Shown: positions 27,312-34,659 of the stretch, piece by piece
Numbering within the stretch: position 1 is the first letter of the stretch
Layout: each line of letters begins with the position of its first letter
Source of the DNA: Microvirga sp. BSC39
Lineage (GTDB): Bacteria > Pseudomonadota > Alphaproteobacteria > Rhizobiales > Beijerinckiaceae
Assembly (NCBI RefSeq): GCF_000739015.1
Contig: NZ_JPUG01000076.1
Location: forward strand, 1-64,000
DNA length: 64,000 bases
Direction: 5' to 3'
Notes under the pieces: generated by a model
What the model was told of the DNA's origin: nothing
Seen by the model: only the letters and a program-made list of their open reading frames with translations
Database searches by the model: none
Made by a program: the position numbers and the translations under genes

Positions 27312-28055
27312 ATGTCCGATCTGAAGCAGCCATCCCGTCGCATTTCGAAGCCCAAACAGAAGGCCGCCGTGCCGGCGAAAGCCGTCGGCAAGGCCGTGCG
27401 CTCCCGCGTGCCGAAGCCTGTCGACCGGGCCACGATGGTCGAGATCTTCCGCCGCTGGCACGCGGCCAATCCGGAGCCCAAGGGCGAGCTCGACTACACC
27501 AACCCCTATACGCTGCTGGTCGCCGTGACGCTCTCGGCGCAGGCCACGGACGTGGGCGTCAACAAGGCGACCCGCGCGCTGTTTCCCGTGGCCGACACGC
27601 CGCAGAGGATGCTCGAGCTCGGCGAGGAAGGCTTGCGCCAGCACATCAAGACGCTGAACTTCTTCAACACCAAGGCGAAGAACGTCATCGCCATGGCCCG
27701 GCGCCTCGTGGAGGAGTTCGGCGGCGAGGTCCCCCGTTCCGTCGAGATCCTCGAGACCCTGCCGGGCGTCGGGCGCAAGACCGCAAGCGTCGTGGTCAAC
27801 ATCGCGTTCGGGGATCCGCGGGTGGCGGTCGACACCCACATCTTCCGCGTCACCAACCGCCTGCCGCTCGCGATCACCAAGACGCCGCTGGACACGCAGG
27901 TGGCCCTCGAAAAGCTGATCCCGGACGAATACCGGCTCCACGCCCACCACTGGCTCATCCTGCACGGCCGCTACATCTGCAAGGCGCGCAAGCCCGAATG
28001 CTGGCGCTGCCCGGTCAACGACCTGTGCCGCTATCCGGACAAGACGATTCCCTAA
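27312..28055 (+). CDS. nth: Endonuclease III
   Basis: This base-excision-repair glycosylase/AP lyase removes oxidised pyrimidines. The 247-residue sequence has the helix-hairpin-helix LPGVGRKTA with the catalytic lysine, the catalytic aspartate in AVDTHIFRV, and the C-terminal 4Fe-4S loop with the spacing Cys-X6-Cys-X2-Cys-X5-Cys (CKARKPECWRCPVNDLC). A basic, proline-rich extension of about 35 residues precedes the core. It overlaps by 4 bp, tail to tail, the small cysteine-rich gene. Confidence 0.96.
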   Translation: MSDLKQPSRRISKPKQKAAVPAKAVGKAVRSRVPKPVDRATMVEIFRRWHAANPEPKGELDYTNPYTLLVAVTLSAQATDVGVNKATRALFPVADTPQRMLELGEEGLRQHIKTLNFFNTKAKNVIAMARRLVEEFGGEVPRSVEILETLPGVGRKTASVVVNIAFGDPRVAVDTHIFRVTNRLPLAITKTPLDTQVALEKLIPDEYRLHAHHWLILHGRYICKARKPECWRCPVNDLCRYPDKTIP

Positions 28056-28315
28056 ATCGGAACACCCGTGGGCCTGAGGCAGCGGGGCTGGGTCGGAACA
28101 CAGGCGATGCCGGGCGTCGAGCAGGCCAGCCCTTCCGGAACACGCCGGCAGACAACGCAACTGTCGGTCCATTCAGCGCAGGATGGCCCTGGAGCCGAGC
28201 CCTGACTCGGAGCTTGAGACACCGCAGTTGCACTTGCAATGATCGCAGATGCTGCAACCAGCAACGCGACCGCAATGGAGAGAGTGACGGCCAGAGCCTC
28301 GTCGCGCGACAGCAC
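28052..28315 (-). CDS. Small secreted cysteine-rich protein (unknown family)
   Basis: The GTG at 28313-28315 lies 3 bp after the uppP stop, so it is almost certainly translated by coupling. The 87-residue product has a signal-anchor or signal peptide (ALAVTLSIAVALLVAASAII, possible cut near ATA or VSQA). The mature part of about 50 residues has six cysteines: SCAEWTDSCVVC, then LACSTPGIACV and RCL. This could form three disulfides in the periplasm. I do not know a function. Codon use and the tight operon position argue that it is real. Confidence 0.68.
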   Translation of the reverse strand: MLSRDEALAVTLSIAVALLVAASAIIASATAVSQAPSQGSAPGPSCAEWTDSCVVCRRVPEGLACSTPGIACVPTQPRCLRPTGVPI

Positions 28316-28318
28316 GGA

Positions 28319-29116
28319 TCAGCCGTAGACCATGAGGCCTGCAAGACCCGCGGCTCCGACGAGGATGCGCCAATAGGCGAAGGGCGTGAAGCCGTGGCGC
28401 GACACATAGTCGAGCAGCATCTTCACCACGACGAGTGCGGCCACGAAGGCGGAAATGAATCCTGCCACGATGATCGCGGCGTCGTTGGCGGAGAGGATCT
28501 TGTAGTTCTTCAACAGGTCGTAGGTGAAAGCGCCCGCCATGGTGGGCATCGCCAGGAAGAACGAAAATTCAGCGGCGGCGCGCTTCGAGGCGCCCATCAG
28601 CATGGCGCCCACGATGGTGGCGCCTGAGCGAGACACGCCCGGGACCATGGCCACGCATTGGATGAGGCCGATCTTGAAGTACATCGACAGGGGGAACTGG
28701 GTTGCGTCCGTCTTCGTCGCCTCCAGGGGCATCCGGTCGATGGCCAGCAGCACGAAGCCGCCGACGATGAGCGTCACGCACACGATCCACGGGTCGAAGA
28801 GCACTTCCTTGATGAAGCCGTGCAGCACCGCGCCGATCAGGGCCGCGGGCAGGAAGGCCACCAGCATGCCGATGACGAAGTGGCGCGCCATGGGATCGTG
28901 CGGCAGGGCCTTGGCGATCGACCAGAGCTTGTTGAAGTAGACCGACAGGATCGCCAGGATCGCGCCGAGCTGGATCAGCACCTCGAAGGTCTTGCCCGTC
29001 GATTCGAACCCCAGGAAGTGGCCGACGAGGAGCAGGTGGCCGGTGGAGGAGACGGGGAGAAACTCCGTCAGCCCTTCGATGAGGCCGAGAAAGAGCGCCT
29101 CGATGATTTGCGACAT
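28319..29116 (-). CDS. uppP: Undecaprenyl-diphosphatase
   Basis: UppP (BacA) dephosphorylates undecaprenyl pyrophosphate at the inner membrane to recycle the peptidoglycan and glycan carrier lipid. The 265-residue protein from the ATG at 29114-29116 has the two family signatures EGLTEFLPVSSTGHLLLVGH and PGVSRSGATIVGAM and about eight transmembrane segments. The frame is open further upstream, but the added 41 residues are not UppP-like. The small cysteine-rich gene follows immediately. Confidence 0.95.
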   Translation of the reverse strand: MSQIIEALFLGLIEGLTEFLPVSSTGHLLLVGHFLGFESTGKTFEVLIQLGAILAILSVYFNKLWSIAKALPHDPMARHFVIGMLVAFLPAALIGAVLHGFIKEVLFDPWIVCVTLIVGGFVLLAIDRMPLEATKTDATQFPLSMYFKIGLIQCVAMVPGVSRSGATIVGAMLMGASKRAAAEFSFFLAMPTMAGAFTYDLLKNYKILSANDAAIIVAGFISAFVAALVVVKMLLDYVSRHGFTPFAYWRILVGAAGLAGLMVYG

Positions 29117-29293
29117 CGTTGAAAATCCTGAGAACGGCGCCAGATGCGGGAGCGCCTCGACCTCTGTCAAGAAAGGTTTGCGCTGCAGGCGCGGCCCTTC
29201 TGCGTCAGAGACATGAGATTCACCAATATTCCTTACCAACCCTTAACGAAGCACGGCCTTATTCTTGCCGCCTGTTTCGCGTCAGCATCATTC

Positions 29294-29986
29294 ATGGCCA
29301 CCCTGCATTCTTATCCCTTTTGCCCGCAGTCGCGGTTCGCGCGGCTCATCGTTGCGGAACTCGGCCTTGAACCGGATGTGGTCGAGGAGAAGCCGTGGGA
29401 TCGGCGCATCCCGTATCTCGAGATCAATCCGGCCGGCAATCTGCCGCTTCTGGTCGATGACAACGGCCTCGCGGTGCCCGGGCCGGTGGGCATAGCGGAA
29501 TATCTGGACGAGACCAGGGGGGACGAGCTTCGCGATCGCCGGTTCCTGCCTGGCGACCTCGCCGGGCGGGTCGAGGTGCGCCGCCTGCTCGACTGGTTCC
29601 TGATCAAGTTCCACGGCGAGGTGTCGGACTACCTTGCCACAGAAAAGATCTATAAGCGGTTCATGCCGGGCGAACTCGGGGGCGGTCCGCCGGACATGGG
29701 TGCGATTCGCGCGGCCCAGACCAATGTGCGATACCATCTCAAATATATCGGTTTTCTGATTTCCCAGCGGAATTGGCTCGCCGGCGACCAGATGACCTAT
29801 GCGGATCTGGCGGCGGCGGCCCATCTGTCGGTGGTGGATTATCTCGGCGACGTGCCATGGAACGAGGACGAGACAGCGAAGCTTTGGTACGCCAGGATCA
29901 AGTCCCGGCCGTCCTTTCGCGCGCTCCTGGCGGACCGGGTGCCGGGCATGGCGCCGGCGGACCACTACGACAACCTGGACTTCTAG
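29294..29986 (+). CDS. Glutathione S-transferase family protein
   Basis: This 230-residue cytosolic protein has an N-terminal thioredoxin-like domain beginning MATLHSYPFCPQSRFARLIV, with the SxFC active-site region, and the cis-proline loop NPAGNLPLLVDDNG with VPGPVGIAEYLDE. An all-alpha C-terminal domain with the N-capping-like LAGDQMTYADLAAAAHLSVV follows. These are GST hallmarks. The class is unclear. The ATG at 29294 is chosen because the upstream in-frame sequence is unlike a GST. queG follows with at most 12 bp between them. Confidence 0.87.
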   Translation: MATLHSYPFCPQSRFARLIVAELGLEPDVVEEKPWDRRIPYLEINPAGNLPLLVDDNGLAVPGPVGIAEYLDETRGDELRDRRFLPGDLAGRVEVRRLLDWFLIKFHGEVSDYLATEKIYKRFMPGELGGGPPDMGAIRAAQTNVRYHLKYIGFLISQRNWLAGDQMTYADLAAAAHLSVVDYLGDVPWNEDETAKLWYARIKSRPSFRALLADRVPGMAPADHYDNLDF

Positions 29987-29997
29987 ACGGCGAGGGG

Positions 29998-31128
29998 CTG
30001 AAGCGCGCCTTCGTCGAGCGTGCCAGGGCGCTCGGCTTCGATACCGTCCGCATTGCCCGGCCGGATTCGATCCCGCTCGCGCCGGAGCGTCTTCAGGCCT
30101 GGCTCGCGGCCGGGCATCACGGCTCCATGGACTGGATGGCGGACACGGCAGAGCGCCGCGCCGACCCACGCACCCTCTGGCCCGAGGTGCGCAGCGTCAT
30201 CCTGCTCGGGCTGAACTACGGCCCGGCTGACGATCCTCTCGCGGAGCTGGCGCACAAGGATCGCGGCTACATCTCGGTCTATGCCCGCAACCGCGACTAC
30301 CATGACGTGATCAAGGGCAAGCTGAAGGAGGCGGCGGGCTTCCTGGCCTCGAAAGCTTCGTCCGACGTGAAGGTGTTCGTCGATACGGCGCCGGTGATGG
30401 AAAAGCCGCTGGCCGAAGCGGCGGGCCTCGGCTTCCAGGGCAAGCACACCGTGATCGTATCGCGCGAGTTCGGCAACTGGCTGTTCTTAGGCGCCATCTT
30501 CACCACGGCGGAATTGCCTGCCGACGCGCCGGAGCGCAACCATTGCGGCTCCTGCCGCCGCTGCCTCGACGTCTGCCCGACGGGCGCCTTTCCGGCGCCC
30601 TACCAGCTCGATGCGCGCCGCTGCATCTCGTATCTCACCATCGAGCATAAGGGGCATATCCCCGAGGAGCTGCGCTCCGGCATCGGCAACCGCATCTTCG
30701 GCTGCGACGATTGCCTGGCGGTGTGCCCCTGGAACAAGTTCGCGCAGGCCGGCCGCGAGGCGCGGCTCGTGCAGCGCGACGATCTTGCTCTCCTGCCGCT
30801 GGCGGATCTCGCCCGCCTCGACGATCCTTCGTTCCGCACCCGCTTCGCCGGTACGCCGATCAAGCGCACGGGCCGCGACCGGTTCATCCGCAACGTGCTG
30901 ATCGCCATCGGCAACGCAGGCGATGCGGGTCTCGCCGAAGAGGCCGAGCGGCTGCTGGACGACGCCTCGCCGCTGGTGCGCGCCATGGCGATCTGGGCGC
31001 TCGGGCGCTTGCTGCCGCCCGAGGCGCTGGCGCGGCATGCCGCAGAGCGGCTGGGGCAGGAGAGCGATCAGGACGTGCGCGAGGAATGGCGCAGGGCGAT
31101 GGCGCCAGACGCCGAGACCCTGGCCTAA
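29998..31128 (+). CDS. queG: Epoxyqueuosine reductase (start uncertain)
   Basis: QueG reduces epoxyqueuosine to queuosine in tRNA using cobalamin and two 4Fe-4S clusters. The cluster motifs are CGSCRRCLDVCPTGAF and CDDCLAVCPWNKF with C627-like upstream RCISYLT. A C-terminal HEAT-like region follows (PLVRAMAIWALGRL). Homology begins at LKRAFVERARALGFDT, yet no ATG, GTG or TTG lies near it in frame. The nearest are ATG at 29857 and TTG at 29884, both inside the GST gene, or ATG at 30127, which would delete conserved residues. I therefore list the CTG at 29998 as provisional. Confidence 0.88.
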   Translation: MKRAFVERARALGFDTVRIARPDSIPLAPERLQAWLAAGHHGSMDWMADTAERRADPRTLWPEVRSVILLGLNYGPADDPLAELAHKDRGYISVYARNRDYHDVIKGKLKEAAGFLASKASSDVKVFVDTAPVMEKPLAEAAGLGFQGKHTVIVSREFGNWLFLGAIFTTAELPADAPERNHCGSCRRCLDVCPTGAFPAPYQLDARRCISYLTIEHKGHIPEELRSGIGNRIFGCDDCLAVCPWNKFAQAGREARLVQRDDLALLPLADLARLDDPSFRTRFAGTPIKRTGRDRFIRNVLIAIGNAGDAGLAEEAERLLDDASPLVRAMAIWALGRLLPPEALARHAAERLGQESDQDVREEWRRAMAPDAETLA

Positions 31129-31133
31129 CCCGC

Positions 31134-32063
31134 TCACGCCGCGTGGCGGTTCGCCGTCGGGCCGAAGTGGTCGATGTAGCGCGGGTTGATGGCCGAGACG
31201 GGCAGGACGACGAGCACGTCCGTAGTGCCGAACTGCCGGTCGATCACCGCGCCCGTCCCGAAGGTGGCGCCGACGCGCAGATAGCCCTTGATCAGGGGCG
31301 GCAGGGCATGAAGGGCAGCCTTCGGATCGATGGCGTCCTTGGGCAGGATGTCCATGGGGGTGAAGCGTTCCGGCAGAGCGCGGGCCTGCCACTCGACCGG
31401 TGCGGCGGCATAGTGGTGCAGGAAGCTCAAAGGAAGCGCCAGCGCCCGTGGGTCGGTGCCCTCCAGGCTGGCGCAGCCCATCATCACATCGATTCGATAA
31501 TGGAGCACATAAGCCCAGATCCCGTGCCACAGCAGTTCGACCGTGCGCTTGGTGCGATAGGGCTTGAGCACGCAGGAGCGGCCGAGCTCCAGGAAGCGCA
31601 AGCCGGGATGAGCCTTCAGGAGCGGCGCGATGTCATATTCGCCCCGCGTGTAGAACCCGCCGTGGCTCGCCGCGATGTCCTGGCGAAGCAGGCGGTAGGT
31701 GCCCACCACCTTCGGCTTGGCCGGGCGGAAGGGCTTGGGCCTCACATCGTGATCGAGCACGAGGATGTGGTCGCAGATCCGATCGTACTCGTCCACGTCC
31801 CGGCGGGAGATCAGGGCTGCGCCGCTGGGGGAGGCCGACATCTCCTCGTAGAACACCTTGAAGCGCAGGCGCTGGGCCCGTCGGATGTCCTTGGCGGTGG
31901 TCGCCAGGCGAACCTCGAGGGAGCCGATCCGACCGAGAACCGGATCGAGGCTGCCATAGTCGCGGACGATCCTGTCGCCTCCGGGCATGAACTTGAACCC
32001 GTGAGGACGCGGATCGATGGGAGCCAGGCCGGCCGCGGCATGGTTCGAAAGATAGTCGCTCAT
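31134..32063 (-). CDS. olsB: Ornithine-acyl-ACP N-acyltransferase (OlsB-type GNAT protein)
   Basis: The 309-residue acyltransferase shows the hemolysin/OlsB pattern: RLATTAKDIRRAQRLRFKVF, DEYDRICDHILVLD, GTYRLLRQDIAA and FLELGRSCVLKPYRTKRTVE. OlsB makes lyso-ornithine lipid, the first step of phosphorus-free ornithine lipid synthesis in rhizobia. No olsA is adjacent; in many relatives it is elsewhere. Other GNAT acyltransferases of this superfamily are possible. It is convergent with queG. Confidence 0.72.
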   Translation of the reverse strand: MSDYLSNHAAAGLAPIDPRPHGFKFMPGGDRIVRDYGSLDPVLGRIGSLEVRLATTAKDIRRAQRLRFKVFYEEMSASPSGAALISRRDVDEYDRICDHILVLDHDVRPKPFRPAKPKVVGTYRLLRQDIAASHGGFYTRGEYDIAPLLKAHPGLRFLELGRSCVLKPYRTKRTVELLWHGIWAYVLHYRIDVMMGCASLEGTDPRALALPLSFLHHYAAAPVEWQARALPERFTPMDILPKDAIDPKAALHALPPLIKGYLRVGATFGTGAVIDRQFGTTDVLVVLPVSAINPRYIDHFGPTANRHAA

Positions 32064-32242
32064 CGCTGCCTCACAGAATCGTCTAACCGGCGCCGGATCG
32101 TGGCTGACGCCGCTCCGCTTCCGCTATGACATAAAGCCGGTACCAAACTGTTTTGTGACAGAAAACAATTGTGTGCCGGTGGAAAATATCGGGACCGATT
32201 CAGGGATTCACAAGCTGGCGGGAAGGGATCCTTGTCCTTCCA

Positions 32243-33772
32243 TCACGCAGCGGCCGGGCGCCGGTCCGTGTGGGCCCGGTAGGAAAGGGCCTCGGCCACA
32301 TGGATGCGCCGGACGCGCTCCTCCCCGTCGAGGTCGGCCAGGGTGCGGCCCACCTTCAGCACCCGGTGGAAGCCGCAGGCGGAGAGGCGCATCGCGTTGG
32401 CCGCATCGCGGATCAGGGACAGGCCCTCCGGATCGGGCTGCGCCACGTCCTCCAGCAGCGCCGGCGGGCAGGCGGCATTGGTGGTCACGCCATCGAGCTT
32501 CAGGGCCGCATAGCGTTTGGCCTGCCGCTCGCGAGCATGGGCCACCCGGGCCGCCACCTCGGCAGAGCCTTCAGTGGGGGACGGCAGGATCAGGTCGGCG
32601 GCGGTGACGGCCGGCACGTCGATGGACAGATCGATACGGTCGAGGAGCGGGCCGGAGAGCCGCGCCTGGTACTGCGCGATGCAGCGCTCGTTCGGCTGGC
32701 GGCGGCAGACATAGCCGGGCTCCGTGGCCTGCCCGCAGCGGCAGGGATTCATGGCGGCGACGAGCTGGAAGCGCGCGGGATATGTGACCCGGTGATTGGC
32801 GCGGGCGATCAGGATCTCGCCTGCCTCGATCGGCTGCCTCAAGGAGTCGAGCACCTGAGGCTGGAATTCCGGCAGCTCATCGAGAAAGAGCACCCCGTGA
32901 TGGGCAAGCGAAGCCTCGCCGGGGGGGGGCGTTGAGGCCGCCGCCCACCAGCGCCGCCATGGAGGCCGAATGGTGCGGGGCCCGGAATGGGCGGCGGTTC
33001 GACAGGGCGCCCTCGGCCAGCAGTCCCGCCACCGACTGGATCATCGACACCTCCAGGAGTTCCCGCGGGGAGAGCGGCGGCAGGATGGAGGGCAGGCGCT
33101 GGGCCAGCATGGACTTGCCGGCGCCGGGCGGCCCGTTCATCAGGAGATTGTGCGCCCCGGTCGCCGCGATCTCGAGGGTCCGTTTGGCGCTTTCCTGGCC
33201 CTTGATGTCCCTGAGATCGGGCAGCATGCCGGAGGTGGGCATGATGGCGGGCTCGGGACGTGCCAGCACCTGGGTGCCCTTGAAGTGGTTGGCGAGCTGG
33301 ATCAGGGAACGCGGCGCCAGGATTTCGATGTCGCTGCCGGCCCAGGCGGCCTCCGAGCCGCAGGCCGCTGGGCAGATCAGTCCATGCCCACGTTCATGGG
33401 CCGCCATGGCGGCGGGGAGCGCTCCCGCGACAGTGGTGATCGTGCCGTCGAGCGCCAGTTCGCCCAGAACCGTGAAGCCGCCCAGGGCATCCGCCGGAAT
33501 GGCCCCATGACCGCAAGGGCGATGGGCAGGTCGTAATGGCTGCCTTCCTTCGGCAGGTCGGCCGGGGCGAGGTTGACCGTGATGCGCTTGGCCGGGAGCG
33601 CGAGGCCCGAGGCGATCAGGGCCGAGCGGACCCGCTCGCGGGACTCCGCCACAGCCTTGTCCGGCAGGCCGACGATGGTGAAGGCGACCGCACCGGGGGA
33701 AATCTGAACCTGGACATCGACCGTCCGCGCCTCGATTCCCTCGAACGCAACAGTGGAAACGCGCGTCACCAT
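32243..33772 (-). pseudogene. comM: YifB/ComM family Mg-chelatase-like AAA+ ATPase, split by two compensating frameshifts
   Basis: The gene has a normal total length (1530 bp, about 509 residues) but is read in three frames. The N-terminal lon-protease-like domain (MVTRVSTVAFEGIEARTVDV) is in one frame until about 33503, where a G is missing after ATGGGG. The middle, with Walker A NGPPGAGKSMLAQRLP, is in a second frame until the C9 tract (plus-strand G run at 32921-32929), which has one base too many. The last part (VLFLDELPEFQPQVLDSLRQ, then the zinc-like CRCGQATEPGYVC) returns to the first frame. ComM-type helicases act in branch migration. Both lesions are in homopolymers, so sequencing error is the simplest explanation. 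Confidence 0.82.
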
Positions 33773-34141
33773 CCGGCTTCGACCTCCCGCAGACCCCGAT
33801 GTTAGCGTGGAGTTCTGAAACGCGATAGTGTTGCCATGCTCTTGGGGGTGGACTCGATTTTCTTGCGGAACCCTGCTCCTGGATGAGCGTTGAACCCAAC
33901 TGTACAGGGAAGGCCGAAGGGCGACTAAGTCTCCAAAACGCCTGTTCGGGAGGGGCCATTGCTGACACGGATCGACTCCATTCCGCTGAAGCCGCAAGGC
34001 GCACCCTGCCCATGAAACATTGATGCTTCTCGGAAGTCACCATGCTGATCTGTCGAACAAGAGGGCAGTTGACCTGGCGCAATCGAAAGCCAGGTACACG
34101 CGCAGAGTTTGGACTGTCCGCCGTCGCGGAGGAGATTCGGG
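33773..34141. other. Spacer between comM and the response regulator gene
   Basis: About 370 bp without a gene. It contains an EcfG-type promoter (33867-33891) and a small hairpin, CCTGGC/GCCAGG, near 34073-34095. A good ribosome binding site GGAGGAG lies at 34128-34134. No open frame with protein-like composition is present on either strand. Confidence 0.6.
33867..33891 (+). promoter_or_regulatory. Probable EcfG (general stress response) promoter
   Basis: GGAAC at 33867-33871 and CGTT at 33888-33891 are separated by exactly 16 bp, the consensus for the alphaproteobacterial ECF sigma factor EcfG. It points towards the response regulator gene, with a leader of about 245 nt. The exact spacing is the main support. 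Confidence 0.55.
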
Positions 34142-34594
34142 TTGAGTAGCGATAAGCCTTTGCGCATCCTCGTCGTCGAGGATGAAATCCTGATCGCGCT
34201 CGAACTCGAAAGCCTGCTCCAGGATCTGGGGCATGACGTCGTGGGCATCGCAGCCTCGTCCAAGGACGCCCTTTCCCTCGGCCGGGATCTCAAGCCCGAT
34301 ATCGCCTTTGTCGACATTCATCTGTCGGATGGCCCGACGGGCGTTGACGTAGCGCGCCATCTCAGCAGCGAGCATGAGGTCACGGTGCTGTTCATGACCG
34401 CCAATGCCAAGCGTATCCCTGAGGATTTCGCAGGCGCCTGGGGCGTCATCGCCAAGCCTTATACAGAGCGCGGCGTGCGGGAGGCTCTCGCCTATGTGAT
34501 GGCCGGCCAACCGCGCGAGGCTCAGGAGGCGCGAACGGTCACCTTCGTCCCTTTCGGCCCAGCGGCCCGCCAGCGTAGCTCCCAAATGTCCTGA
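34142..34594 (+). CDS. Single-domain response regulator
   Basis: The 150-residue protein is a lone receiver domain: acidic pair in ILVVEDEILIAL, phosphoacceptor aspartate in IAFVDIHLSDGPTG, switch threonine in VLFMTANAK and conserved lysine in VIAKPYTERG. A polar tail of about 20 residues follows. No output domain is present, so it probably acts by protein contact or as a phosphate sink. Receivers of this IALELE...DIHL type usually pair with HWE/HisKA2 kinases. The start is TTG at 34142, placed 7 nt after GGAGGAG. The EcfG-like promoter upstream suggests a stress role. No kinase is adjacent. Confidence 0.85.
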   Translation: MSSDKPLRILVVEDEILIALELESLLQDLGHDVVGIAASSKDALSLGRDLKPDIAFVDIHLSDGPTGVDVARHLSSEHEVTVLFMTANAKRIPEDFAGAWGVIAKPYTERGVREALAYVMAGQPREAQEARTVTFVPFGPAARQRSSQMS

Positions 34595-34610
34595 CGGCCC
34601 TTGCGGCCGA

Positions 34611-34659
34611 AGCATCGGATCCAGAAGTGGCCTCCACTTCTGGGATTCAATTCGATGCC
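34611..34659. terminator. Bidirectional hairpin between response regulator and mutS
   Basis: CCAGAAGTGG and CCACTTCTGG form a perfect 10-bp stem around CCT at 34621-34643. Outer GCATCG and CGATGC can extend it. It separates two convergent genes, so it may terminate both. No long T-run is present. Confidence 0.5.
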
